A stretch of DNA of 64,000 nt from Muriicola sp. Z0-33 (GTDB taxonomy: Bacteria > Bacteroidota > Bacteroidia > Flavobacteriales > Flavobacteriaceae): contig NZ_JAFMPW010000010.1 in assembly GCF_026126425.1 (NCBI RefSeq), positions 98,138 through 162,137 on the forward strand, read 5' to 3'. Position numbers and translations under genes: made by a program. How positions within the stretch are numbered: the stretch's first letter is position 1; each line of letters opens with the position of its first letter. The notes beneath the pieces are model-generated. The model was given only the letters and a program-made list of their open reading frames with translations. It was not told where the DNA came from and made no database searches. Below are positions 25,487 to 34,094 of this stretch, in pieces.

Positions 25487-27943
25487 ATGAAAAAGCTAAG
25501 CTTACTAATAGCGCTGCTCTTCTGCGGCGCCTTATTCCCTAATAACCCTGATACAGATCCTGATCCCGATCTTAAGAACGGATCTGTCCGCGGTAGTGTT
25601 GTGGACAAAACACTTGGGCAACCCGTGGCATATGCCGCCATTGTAATTATAAATCCGGAAGATAACAGTACAATCACCGGAGGCATTACAGAGGACAATG
25701 GTAATTTTGAAATAAAAAAGTTACCTGAAGGGAATTTTAGATTCGAAGTACAATTTATTGGATTTAAGACGTATTCAAAACAAATATCCGTGTCCAAGGA
25801 CACTAAAAAACTAAATCTTGGAATCATCGTTCTGGAGGAAGAAGCAGAAGAACTTGCAGGGGTAGATGTTGTCGCCGAACGCACCACAATAGAACAAAAA
25901 ATAGATCGGAAAGTAATCAATGTAGGTAAAGACCTGACAACTGCCGGTGCAACTGCCTCAGATATCATGAATAATATCCCTTCTGTCAATGTGGATTCCC
26001 AAACCGGAGATCTGACAATGAGAGGTAATTCTAATGTAAGGGTAATGGTAGATGGCAAATTATCTAATGTTCCAGTGGCTCAACTGCTTCGACAAATTCC
26101 GTCTTCTTCAATAAAATCTATTGAATTAATCACCAATCCTTCGGCCAAGTACAATCCGGAAGGAATGAGTGGGATTATCAATATAGTACTTCATAAAAAT
26201 GCCAATATCGGATTTAATGGAAGTATAACAACCGGACTTACCGTAGGCATAGAAGCAAAGTTCAACAATTCTCTGGATCTTAATTACCGCAATGGAAAAG
26301 TTAACTTATACGGTAATGTAGGAACCAATATAGGGAAGTATGTAAATGACGGCCGTATTCTTAGAGTAGACCAGAATTCTACCCAATTGTTCGATTTCCT
26401 TAACAACAACAAATCCTACTTATACAAAGCAGGCATAGATTTTTACCTGAATGATAAAAACACTATTTCATTCTTTACCAATCAAAATATTTACGATGGA
26501 AAAGGGTTTGGAAATACCGATGTAATCTACAATAACGATCCCTTGCTGAATACATCGCAATTGTTCAACAACACTAATGAAAATCATAGCCAGCAATACA
26601 ATTTTGATTACAAACTCGAATTCAACAAAGAAGGCCATAATATAGAGCTGGAAATAGATTACAATAAATTCAAGGATGATGAAATAGCCGATTTCAGCTC
26701 AACAGGTGCCACACTATTTCCGGATTATATGGATTTTGTAAATACGAGAAGGGACCAGACGATAGCCAACCTTGACTATGTTAATCCTCTGGACTCTATT
26801 TCTAAATTGGAAGTAGGTATAGAAGCACGGATTTTTGAGACGGATATAGATTATTCCTCCACAGGCCTGTCCTTTACTCCAAGTGGAAATCTTGTACCTA
26901 CCAGCGATACAGAATTTATATATGGGATGGATATCTATTCGGCATATGCCACATTTGGCCAGAACTATGACAAATGGTCTTACCAGGTAGGGGTCAGGGT
27001 AGAGGATGTAGAGGTTAAGGCAGATACCAGTGGGGTGAGGGCGTTTACCGATAAGTATACTCAAATATATCCTTCTGCATTTCTGACTTATTCTCCAAGC
27101 GAGAAAAATCAGTTACAATTGAGTTTGAGTCGAAGAGTAGACCGGCCGGGACTTACACAGGTAAACCCTATCAGAGAATGGTCTACCCCATTAATATCAT
27201 CATTTGGTAACCCGAGTTTGGTTCCTCAGTTCACAAACTCTTATGAGCTTAATTATACAAGGAGATTCAAAAAAGGAAGTATAACCAGTGGGGTATTTTA
27301 CCGGACCATCAAGGATGAAATCAACAGGGCTATTTACGTAGACAGGCTTGATCTGAATAAAATAATTCTCACTCATGATAATTTTGATAATACCTCTGCC
27401 TACGGGATAGAATTTTCTACAAATTACAGGCCCACTAAATGGTGGAGTATCAATGGGAGTTTTGATCTTTATTCTCAAACCCAAAGGGGCATCACTGAAA
27501 GTCTGGAAACAGACAATCTGACCGCCACGGAAGACGATATAATATCTGAGGAAATAGAAGTAGACAATACCGCATGGAACCTTAGGATGAATAACAGTTT
27601 TAAGGCTAACAAAAAGCTTACTTTCCAACTGTTTGGCTTCTACAGGGGAAGTCGTCGAAGCCTGCAATTTGATATGGAACCTATGTATTTTGTAAATCTG
27701 GGAGCCCGTTACAGCTTTGCCCAGGGTAAAGGTACGTTTAGCCTCAATTTCAACGATATTTTTAATACCATGCAGTTTGCCTTTGAAGGTGACAAGCCAT
27801 TTTTACAAACAGGTCAGTTTAATTGGGAAAGTCAGAATGTATATGCCGGAATCTCATACAGGTTTGGTAGCGGTAAAAACAGGGCAGCAAAACGAAAAAG
27901 AAGAGATAGCAACACTAAACAAGGTGGTGGCGGAATTTTATAG
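25487..27943 (+). CDS. TonB-receptor-like outer-membrane beta-barrel protein
   Basis: An 818-residue outer-membrane protein: a signal peptide (about 1-18), a carboxypeptidase-regulatory-like beta-sandwich at about 30-115 (GSVRGSVVDKTLGQPVAYA), a plug-like region at about 135-235 (SDIMNNIPSVNVDSQTG, VMVDGKLSNVP, NPSAKYNPEGMSGIINI), and an OMP_b-brl-type barrel to the end. The tail is basic and glycine-rich (GSGKNRAAKRKRR). No clear TonB box is seen. No SusD partner follows, so it is not a SusCD pair. It may take up or sense a ligand, or serve a structural role. A terminator follows, so it is monocistronic. Confidence 0.9.
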   Translation: MKKLSLLIALLFCGALFPNNPDTDPDPDLKNGSVRGSVVDKTLGQPVAYAAIVIINPEDNSTITGGITEDNGNFEIKKLPEGNFRFEVQFIGFKTYSKQISVSKDTKKLNLGIIVLEEEAEELAGVDVVAERTTIEQKIDRKVINVGKDLTTAGATASDIMNNIPSVNVDSQTGDLTMRGNSNVRVMVDGKLSNVPVAQLLRQIPSSSIKSIELITNPSAKYNPEGMSGIINIVLHKNANIGFNGSITTGLTVGIEAKFNNSLDLNYRNGKVNLYGNVGTNIGKYVNDGRILRVDQNSTQLFDFLNNNKSYLYKAGIDFYLNDKNTISFFTNQNIYDGKGFGNTDVIYNNDPLLNTSQLFNNTNENHSQQYNFDYKLEFNKEGHNIELEIDYNKFKDDEIADFSSTGATLFPDYMDFVNTRRDQTIANLDYVNPLDSISKLEVGIEARIFETDIDYSSTGLSFTPSGNLVPTSDTEFIYGMDIYSAYATFGQNYDKWSYQVGVRVEDVEVKADTSGVRAFTDKYTQIYPSAFLTYSPSEKNQLQLSLSRRVDRPGLTQVNPIREWSTPLISSFGNPSLVPQFTNSYELNYTRRFKKGSITSGVFYRTIKDEINRAIYVDRLDLNKIILTHDNFDNTSAYGIEFSTNYRPTKWWSINGSFDLYSQTQRGITESLETDNLTATEDDIISEEIEVDNTAWNLRMNNSFKANKKLTFQLFGFYRGSRRSLQFDMEPMYFVNLGARYSFAQGKGTFSLNFNDIFNTMQFAFEGDKPFLQTGQFNWESQNVYAGISYRFGSGKNRAAKRKRRDSNTKQGGGGIL

Positions 27944-28008
27944 TTGAGTTGATTTGGTAACAACGGGGTATTGGTTGGTTGGCTCCTGTTATGAAATTCA
28001 ACTAGGAA

Positions 28009-28036
28009 AACCCCGGCTTATTGGTCGGGGTTTTTT
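28009..28036 (+). terminator. Terminator after the outer-membrane barrel gene
   Basis: AACCCCGGC, loop TTATTG, GTCGGGGTT (one G-U pair) followed by six T residues. It lies 66 bp after the barrel stop codon and could also serve the convergent gene. Confidence 0.8.
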
Positions 28037-28047
28037 ATTAAAGAAGA

Positions 28048-28590
28048 TTACTCAAATATACCTGTTGGAAGACCGTCAAGACTTTCCATATTTTTTTGTT
28101 GCATATAGGCCTCAAGGCCATCATCGCCCTTTTCTACTGCCCAGGGACCCAGCAGGTCTCTTTCACCCTTATAGTCCATAAATGGTACTCCAAAGCCACA
28201 GGAGGTTTGTACCAGTTCAACATCCATTTCTATGATCTGTCTGCTTCCCGAATAATGCGGGAACAAGGATATATATTCATCCCAACCCTTGTCTCTTTTA
28301 TGGTAGGCTTTTGCTTTGCCATAGAGCCTGAGGATCAATGGAGGCCCCTCAAATGCACAAAACATGATGGTCATCCTCTCCGAGTATTTTAAATGCGCTG
28401 CCGTTTCATTACCGCTCCCGGTAAGATTAAGCCAAAGTACTTTGTTCTCATGAATAACCTTAAAAGCATCCATCCCCTTGGGAGAAAGGTTGATCTTACC
28501 ATCTGCCATAGCTGTGGCCACAAAAAACATTTTTTGACTTGTAATAAATTCGCTAAGACGCGGGGTTAATTTTCTAAGCTGTTTGCCCAT
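28048..28590 (-). CDS. Pyridoxamine 5'-phosphate oxidase-family protein
   Basis: A 180-residue flavin-binding split-barrel protein. Conserved pieces are FFVATAMADGKINLSPKG, ALWLNLTGSGNETAAHL-like sequence near residue 52, and MTIMFCAFEGPPLILRLYGKA. The family includes FMN-dependent oxidoreductases and many uncharacterised members; real PdxH activity is unlikely given the sequence. It lies 18 bp downstream of fabH and is probably its operon partner. Confidence 0.85.
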   Translation of the reverse strand: MGKQLRKLTPRLSEFITSQKMFFVATAMADGKINLSPKGMDAFKVIHENKVLWLNLTGSGNETAAHLKYSERMTIMFCAFEGPPLILRLYGKAKAYHKRDKGWDEYISLFPHYSGSRQIIEMDVELVQTSCGFGVPFMDYKGERDLLGPWAVEKGDDGLEAYMQQKNMESLDGLPTGIFE

Positions 28591-28608
28591 ATTGCGCTAC
28601 TTAAAAAT

Positions 28609-29616
28609 TTACCATCTTATAATTACACTTCCCCAGGTAAAGCCACTTCCAAAAGCAGCTAAAACCACTAGATCTCCTTCTTTTACTTTGCCCTCTTCCC
28701 AGGCTTCGGTTAGTGCAATAGGAATAGAAGCAGCTGTGGTATTCCCATATTTCATGATGTTATTGTATACCTGATCATCACCAAGCCTAAATTTCCTTTG
28801 TATAAATTGAGATATTCGCAGGTTGGCCTGATGAGGTACAAGTAGATCAATATCCTCGGGCTTTAGATTATTAGCTCCGAGGCCCTCCATAATTACCTCA
28901 CTAAAGCGCACAACTGCATTTTTAAATACGAATTGTCCGTTCATATATGGAAAATAGGATTCGTCATCAGGATCGTTGTCTTCTATAATGTCTGTTACCC
29001 ATCGTTTTCCCATACCCGGTGCTATGAGTGATAGTTCTTCAGCATGCTGCCCTTCAGAATGCAAATGAGTAGACAGGATTCCTTTGCTGTTATCTTCTTC
29101 CCTACTCAATATCGCAGCCCCGGCACCATCACCGAATATAACCGATACACCCCTGCCTCTTGTAGTCATATCCAAACCACCTGAATGCAATTCGGAACCG
29201 ATAACAAGGATATTCTTATACATGCCACTTTTAATGTACTGATCTGCAAGGGAAACGGCATAAACAAAACCTGAGCATTGATTTCTGATGTCTACGGCTC
29301 CTACAGTCTTCAGACCAAGATCTCGTTGCACCAATACGCCAGGGCCAGGGAAATAATAATCCGGACTTAAGGTGGCAAAAACAATGAAGTCTATATCGTC
29401 CTTGTTGATCCCGGCGCGCTCAATGGCAATTTTAGCTGCTTTTACCCCCATTGTTGTGGTGGTGTCTTCACCTCTAACCACATGTCTCCTTTCCTTGATC
29501 CCTGTTCTTTCCTGAATCCATTCGTCATCGGTGTCCATCAGCTCAGAGAGTGCATCATTAGTCACCACATTGTCTGGCACATAGTAGCCTAATCCTGTAA
29601 TTTTTGAATTGTACAT
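28609..29616 (-). CDS. 3-oxoacyl-ACP synthase III family (FabH-like) protein
   Basis: A 335-residue ketosynthase III that condenses an acyl-CoA with malonyl-ACP. The catalytic triad is visible: Cys114 in NQCSGFVYA, the His of LLVPHQANLR near 259, and the Asn of KYGNTTAASIP near 289. It differs from housekeeping FabH in several places, including the long acidic insert near residue 215 (DIIEDNDPDDES). This suggests a paralogue that uses a longer or unusual acyl starter. No other fatty-acid or polyketide genes are adjacent. Confidence 0.9.
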   Translation of the reverse strand: MYNSKITGLGYYVPDNVVTNDALSELMDTDDEWIQERTGIKERRHVVRGEDTTTTMGVKAAKIAIERAGINKDDIDFIVFATLSPDYYFPGPGVLVQRDLGLKTVGAVDIRNQCSGFVYAVSLADQYIKSGMYKNILVIGSELHSGGLDMTTRGRGVSVIFGDGAGAAILSREEDNSKGILSTHLHSEGQHAEELSLIAPGMGKRWVTDIIEDNDPDDESYFPYMNGQFVFKNAVVRFSEVIMEGLGANNLKPEDIDLLVPHQANLRISQFIQRKFRLGDDQVYNNIMKYGNTTAASIPIALTEAWEEGKVKEGDLVVLAAFGSGFTWGSVIIRW

Positions 29617-29777
29617 AGTGAGGTTTGTTTAGTTCGACAGATAACTGGTTTGTTTCATATTCTGTCAATAGAAAATAAATGTAACTATAAAAGGTAAACT
29701 TGCCTATAGTTTTTCGAAAAGTTTGTTGCTCAAAAAATTGAATCTAAATTCACACTGGAATTGCTATTGTAAACCCC

Positions 29778-31082
29778 CTAGTAGTTATTGTAATTATGAA
29801 TTGAGACTACAGCTTTGAGATCATGAAGTAAGTTGTAAAGACCAAAAAAGGTTCTGTTGATATATAAAAAGTGTTTAGAACCTCTACTACCGTTCATCTT
29901 TCTAAGATCCTCGTCTTTTGAAAACTTTTCACCAAGGGCCGCAATCTTAGACCAAAAAACCGAATCTCCAAAATCAAAACTTTCTTCGTGGAACGGAGAT
30001 GTAAATAACATCAGCATCTCCTTAAATAAAGCTGTAAAATACAGCCTTTCTTCTTCAGAATCATCATCATTCAATATTTCTAATTGATACAGTTTATTTA
30101 AAAAAACTTCCTCGTTAGCGATGTTTTCTTTCTGTGCCAACTCAAAATATGGTATATAGAATTCATCGGGAATGTCCTTAATACATCCAAAGTCTATCGC
30201 AATCAATTCATGTCGCTCATTTATCATAAAATTTCCAGGATGTGGATCGGCATGCACCTTGCGCAGTTTGTGTATCTGAAACATATAGAAATCCCATAGC
30301 GTTTGTCCGAGTTTGTTTCCTGTTTCCTGGTCAAATGTTCCTTTCGTAAATTCACTCAGGTGTTTCCCACTCATCCAGTCCATAGTAATCATCCGTTCCC
30401 CGGAGAGTTCGGGGTAGTACTTTGGGAACTTGAGGTTGGGTATTGAATTGCAGGCATGGGTAATTTCACGACTTTGTGCTATTTCTAGCAAATAATCTGT
30501 TTCTTCAACCAGTTTCTTCTCCACTTCCTCAAAGTACTTATCCGTATCGCTGCCCTTAAGATTAAACATTCTGACCGCAATGGGTTTTACAAGTGCAAGA
30601 TCACTATTAATACTTTGGGCAACTCCTGGATATTGTATTTTAACGGCCAGATCCTGCCCTCCCAGGCGAGCTCTATGTACCTGTCCTATACTGGCCGCAT
30701 TAACCGATTCTTTATCAAAACTATCATAAATGTCTTCAGGGTACTTGCCAGTGTATTTCTTAAATGTTTTCCGTACCAATGGAGCTGACAATGGGGGAAC
30801 TGAAAATTGAGCCAATGAGAATTTTTCGACATAAGCACCAGGAAGCATATTCTTATCCATACTGAGCATTTGAGCCACTTTCAGAGCGCTGCCTTTGAGT
30901 TGCTTTAGACCGTTGTAAATATCGTCTGCATTATTCTGATTAAGCTCTTCGCGCGAGAAGTCAGGATTTACAAGTTTCTTGCCATAAAACTTGACGTAAT
31001 TACCGCCCACCCTAACCCCTGTGGTCATTAACTTACCTGCGCGTTCTATTTTGCTTGTTGGTATTCTATCTAATGTTTTCAT
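29778..31082 (-). CDS. ABC1/UbiB/AarF-family atypical kinase-like protein
   Basis: A 434-residue protein of the UbiB/COQ8 family, linked in other organisms to quinone biosynthesis and lipid homeostasis. The family N-terminal motif KxGQ reads K68-V-A-Q71 here (GSALKVAQMLSMD), with Ala in place of Gly. The alanine-rich loop is NAASIGQVHRA, the ATP-binding lysine lies in LAVKIQYPG, and the catalytic parts are HADPHPGNFMI and AIDFGCIKD. It follows a TetR-like gene by 20 bp, so the pair is co-transcribed. Confidence 0.93.
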   Translation of the reverse strand: MKTLDRIPTSKIERAGKLMTTGVRVGGNYVKFYGKKLVNPDFSREELNQNNADDIYNGLKQLKGSALKVAQMLSMDKNMLPGAYVEKFSLAQFSVPPLSAPLVRKTFKKYTGKYPEDIYDSFDKESVNAASIGQVHRARLGGQDLAVKIQYPGVAQSINSDLALVKPIAVRMFNLKGSDTDKYFEEVEKKLVEETDYLLEIAQSREITHACNSIPNLKFPKYYPELSGERMITMDWMSGKHLSEFTKGTFDQETGNKLGQTLWDFYMFQIHKLRKVHADPHPGNFMINERHELIAIDFGCIKDIPDEFYIPYFELAQKENIANEEVFLNKLYQLEILNDDDSEEERLYFTALFKEMLMLFTSPFHEESFDFGDSVFWSKIAALGEKFSKDEDLRKMNGSRGSKHFLYINRTFFGLYNLLHDLKAVVSIHNYNNY

Positions 31083-31102
31083 TTATCAGGGTAAAGTTGG
31101 TC

Positions 31103-31762
31103 TTAAGTGAATTTCTCTTTATAAAGAAACTTACTCAAATCCAGGATGCGTTCTATGGGGGAATTGTCAATTAGTTCAAAAACAGTATTCACAGACTTCT
31201 CTATAGCCATATCTGTCTTTTCAAAACCAGGAGAATCATCATCAATCCAAAACTTCAAAAGCACTACCAACTGTATCCAGGCTCCTTCTGAAAATATTCC
31301 CGGATTTTTCCGCAATACTTTTATAGTAGCGTCAGCACTGCCTTCTATTATCAGATCAGTTGCAAATTCTTTAAACCTGGTGCGTAAAGTTTTAAGCTGC
31401 GCCGAACTCCTAAGTAAATTTCGTTCATTATCCAGGGCAAAGAGGATATAACTTCTGTTGAGTGCGAGTAGTTCAAAAAAGCTAAAGAAGAAAGTGAGCA
31501 TTTTATCCTTATTCGAAAAACCCTGGAACTCTTTATTCTTTTTCATGAGTTCGTGGGTACTATCAAAGAATTTGGTCCAGATAGCCCGATGAAGACCGGA
31601 AAAAGAACCAAAATAGTTATAGAATTCTTCTTCCTCAAGATTATTTAGTTGACAGAATTTATAAACCGACTTAGGAATCTTCTCTTCTTTCAAAACATAA
31701 TCCATATACAACGAGATAATTGCACTTTCAGAATTCTTTGTCTTTGTGTTTTTAGCGTTCAT
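31103..31762 (-). CDS. TetR-like regulator or regulator-derived protein
   Basis: A 219-residue all-helical protein. The N-terminal helices resemble a TetR DNA-binding domain (AIISLYMDYVLKE, then LEEEEFYNYFGSFSGLHRAIW, the canonical FYxYFxS recognition helix). The rest forms a ligand-binding-like helical domain. I recall this TetR-like gene next to UbiB-family genes in other Bacteroidota; here it is 20 bp upstream of one. The DNA-binding helix is acidic, so DNA binding is not certain. A leader RNA with a terminator lies upstream at 31829-31940. Confidence 0.78.
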   Translation of the reverse strand: MNAKNTKTKNSESAIISLYMDYVLKEEKIPKSVYKFCQLNNLEEEEFYNYFGSFSGLHRAIWTKFFDSTHELMKKNKEFQGFSNKDKMLTFFFSFFELLALNRSYILFALDNERNLLRSSAQLKTLRTRFKEFATDLIIEGSADATIKVLRKNPGIFSEGAWIQLVVLLKFWIDDDSPGFEKTDMAIEKSVNTVFELIDNSPIERILDLSKFLYKEKFT

Positions 31763-31826
31763 AATTTATATTAAAATTGTTCAGAATAGTATTAAGTAAA
31801 ATGATGTAATATGTCTAAAATCGAGT

Positions 31827-31940
31827 TTAAAAAAAGCGCACCTCTTGAAAGAAGTGCGCTTTAAACAACCTAACCAATTAATAAACAAACTGATTTTCTA
31901 AATCAAGATTCTCTTTCGTAGCAATCAGCTTTTTCAGTCA
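31827..31940 (-). ncRNA. Candidate leader RNA or small RNA ahead of the tetR-ubiB genes
   Basis: The gap 31763-32106 (344 bp) lies between divergent genes. On the minus strand a -33/-7 promoter (31946-31977) is followed about 80 nt later by a strong terminator (31829-31862), still 67 bp short of the tetR ATG. A transcript of about 110 nt is implied, either a free small RNA or an attenuated leader. CTGATT...AATCAG within it could form a further stem. I see no convincing peptide frame. Confidence 0.38.
31829..31862 (-). terminator. Intrinsic terminator upstream of tetR
   Basis: AAAGCGCAC, 12-nt loop, GTGCGCTTT at 31833-31862, followed on the minus strand by seven T residues. No gene ends here, since both neighbours start facing away from it. 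Confidence 0.75.
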
Positions 31941-31945
31941 CATGA

Positions 31946-31977
31946 CAAATATAAATAATGTTTAACTGTTTCTCCAA
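31946..31977 (-). promoter_or_regulatory. Promoter of the leader RNA ahead of tetR-ubiB
   Basis: Minus strand TTG (31977-31975), 21-nt spacer, TATATTTG (31953-31946). Both boxes and the spacing fit the flavobacterial consensus. Confidence 0.5.
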
Positions 31978-32027
31978 ATCATTAAACAAAAAGTTTTGTT
32001 AAACTTTCAACCCATAAAAAAAAGGGG

Positions 32028-32081
32028 TGTCAGTTTGTCATTTAAGACAATGATGGTATTTTTTTTGCCATGCCTATGGCA
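32028..32081 (+). promoter_or_regulatory. Repeated and inverted elements ahead of htpG
   Basis: TGTCA is repeated at 32028-32032 and 32036-32040. The second copy is part of an inverted repeat TTGTC-N6-GACAA (32035-32050). A second dyad TGCCAT-N4-ATGGCA lies at 32066-32081, 26 bp before the ATG, with a run of eight T residues between. It is not a CIRCE element. It may be a heat-shock operator or promoter region. Confidence 0.35.
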
Positions 32082-32106
32082 GTATTAACACTATAAAATT
32101 AGAAGT

Positions 32107-33996
32107 ATGGCCACAGGCAAGATTAATGTTTCCGTTGAAAACATATTTCCCTTAATAAAAAAATTCCTTTACAGCGATCATGAGATCTTTTTAAGGGAGT
32201 TAATTTCCAATGCTACAGATGCTACTCTGAAATTAAAGCATCTAACTTCGGTAGGAGATGCCAAAGTAGCTTATGGCGATCCCATAATTGAAGTAAAAGT
32301 AGATAAAGATGGCAAAAAAATACACATTTTGGATCAAGGTGTGGGCATGACAGAAGAAGAGGTGAAAAAGTATATCAACGAAGTGGCTTTTTCAGGTGCT
32401 GAAGAATTTTTAGATAAATACAAGGATGCCGGGAAAGATGCTGGCATTATTGGTCATTTTGGGCTTGGATTTTATTCCGCCTTCATGGTAGCAGATAAAG
32501 TTGATATTATTACCAAAAGTTTTAAGGATGAACCTTCTGTTCACTGGTCTTGTGACGGTTCTCCGGAGTTTACTATAAAAAAGGGCAAAAAGGAATCTCA
32601 GGGAACTGAGATTGTTCTTCATATTGCAGAAGATTCTACGGAATTCCTGGAAGAGAACAGGATTTCAGAATTGTTGCGTAAGTACAACAAATTTATGCCT
32701 ATCCCAATTAAATTCGGGACCCGTACAGAAACTCTGCCAAAACCCGAAGGTGCAAAGGAGGAAGATCCCGCACCAACGGAAGAAGTTGACAATTTCATAA
32801 ATAATCCCAACCCGGCCTGGACCAAACAACCGGCCAAACTCAAAGATGAGGATTATAAAGATTTCTACAGAGAACTATATCCCATGCAGTTTGAAGAACC
32901 TTTGTTCAACATTCATCTAAATGTGGATTATCCCTTTAATTTAACAGGAATACTGTATTTCCCTAAACTGTCTAACGATCTAAATATTCAGAAAGACCGT
33001 ATTCAGTTGTATCAGAACCAGGTTTTTGTAACGGATAATGTAGAAGGCATTGTGCCGGAATTCCTTACGATGTTAAGAGGAGTGATAGATTCTCCTGATA
33101 TTCCTTTAAATGTATCCCGTTCTTACTTACAGGCCGATGGTGCGGTAAAAAAGATCTCTTCTTATATCACTCGTAAAGTAGCAGATAAACTAAATTCTAT
33201 CTTTAAAAAGGACAGAGAAGATTTTGAGAAAAAGTGGAACGATATTAAAATTGTAATAGAATACGGGATGCTTTCTGAAGATAAATTCTTTGAAAAAGCT
33301 GACAAATTTGCACTTTACCCAACCGTAGATGACACCTATTATACCTTTGAAGAATTACAGGAAAAAATAAAAGACAACCAGACAGACAAAGACGAGAAAC
33401 TGGTAGTACTTTATGCATCTGATAAGGAGGCTCAGCACAGCTATATTGAGGCGGCCAAAGCAAAAGGATACGAAGTGCTGCTTATGGATTCTCCCATAGT
33501 TTCCCACCTGATGCAAAAATTGGAGACTTCAAAGGAAAATCTTTCATTTGCCAGAGTGGATGCCGATCATATTGATAATCTCATTAAGAAAGAAGACACC
33601 CAGATTAGTAAATTATCTGATGAAGAAAAAGAAAAGCTAAAGGCTAATCTGGAAGAAGTAATAGAAAATAAAAGCTATACCATACAACTCGAAGCCATGG
33701 ATAGTAATGCTTCTCCGTTTATCATCACAGAACCCGAATTTATGCGTCGAATGAAAGAAATGCAACAATCCGGAGGCGGTGGTGGTATGTTTGGGATGGG
33801 AAACATGCCAGAAATGTATAATATCATCGTAAATACAAATCACGAACTGGTTGGAGAGATTCTCAACACCCGTACGGCCAAGAAGAGGGAAAGACTCATA
33901 AATCAGTCTATAGACCTTGCAAGATTATCCAAAGGCCTACTCAAGGGTGAAGAACTCACAAGGTTTATTCAACGTAGCTATGAGATGGTGAAATGA
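32107..33996 (+). CDS. htpG: Chaperone protein HtpG (Hsp90)
   Basis: A 629-residue cytoplasmic Hsp90. The GHKL ATPase domain shows the expected pieces in order: FLRELISNATDA-type motif (residues 30-41), HILDQGVGMT, and IGHFGLGFYSAFMVADKV. The middle domain includes NLTGILYFP and the catalytic arginine region LNVSRSYLQ. The dimerisation domain closes the protein and is preceded by a Gly/Met-rich stretch (GGGGGMFGMGNMPE). It is monocistronic, with dyad elements upstream and a terminator downstream. Confidence 0.97.
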   Translation: MATGKINVSVENIFPLIKKFLYSDHEIFLRELISNATDATLKLKHLTSVGDAKVAYGDPIIEVKVDKDGKKIHILDQGVGMTEEEVKKYINEVAFSGAEEFLDKYKDAGKDAGIIGHFGLGFYSAFMVADKVDIITKSFKDEPSVHWSCDGSPEFTIKKGKKESQGTEIVLHIAEDSTEFLEENRISELLRKYNKFMPIPIKFGTRTETLPKPEGAKEEDPAPTEEVDNFINNPNPAWTKQPAKLKDEDYKDFYRELYPMQFEEPLFNIHLNVDYPFNLTGILYFPKLSNDLNIQKDRIQLYQNQVFVTDNVEGIVPEFLTMLRGVIDSPDIPLNVSRSYLQADGAVKKISSYITRKVADKLNSIFKKDREDFEKKWNDIKIVIEYGMLSEDKFFEKADKFALYPTVDDTYYTFEELQEKIKDNQTDKDEKLVVLYASDKEAQHSYIEAAKAKGYEVLLMDSPIVSHLMQKLETSKENLSFARVDADHIDNLIKKEDTQISKLSDEEKEKLKANLEEVIENKSYTIQLEAMDSNASPFIITEPEFMRRMKEMQQSGGGGGMFGMGNMPEMYNIIVNTNHELVGEILNTRTAKKRERLINQSIDLARLSKGLLKGEELTRFIQRSYEMVK

Positions 33997-34021
33997 TAAT
34001 TACTATCATCTATTAATAGAT

Positions 34022-34050
34022 AAAGCCGCCATTTCCATGGCGGTTTTTTT
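34022..34050 (+). terminator. Terminator of htpG
   Basis: Stem GCCGCCAT, loop TTCC, ATGGCGGT, flanked by AAA and seven T residues, 26 bp after the htpG stop codon. It may also serve the convergent MFS gene. Confidence 0.85.
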
Positions 34051-34094
34051 ATTCCAGGAATAGAGGTATATAACCCACTTCAGACCAATTACAG

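Noticed and set aside
31880..31937. A frame reading KKLIATKENLDLENQFVY in the tetR leader, which looks peptide-like.
   Set aside because: It would need a CTG start at the predicted transcription start site, and 18 open codons arise easily by chance.
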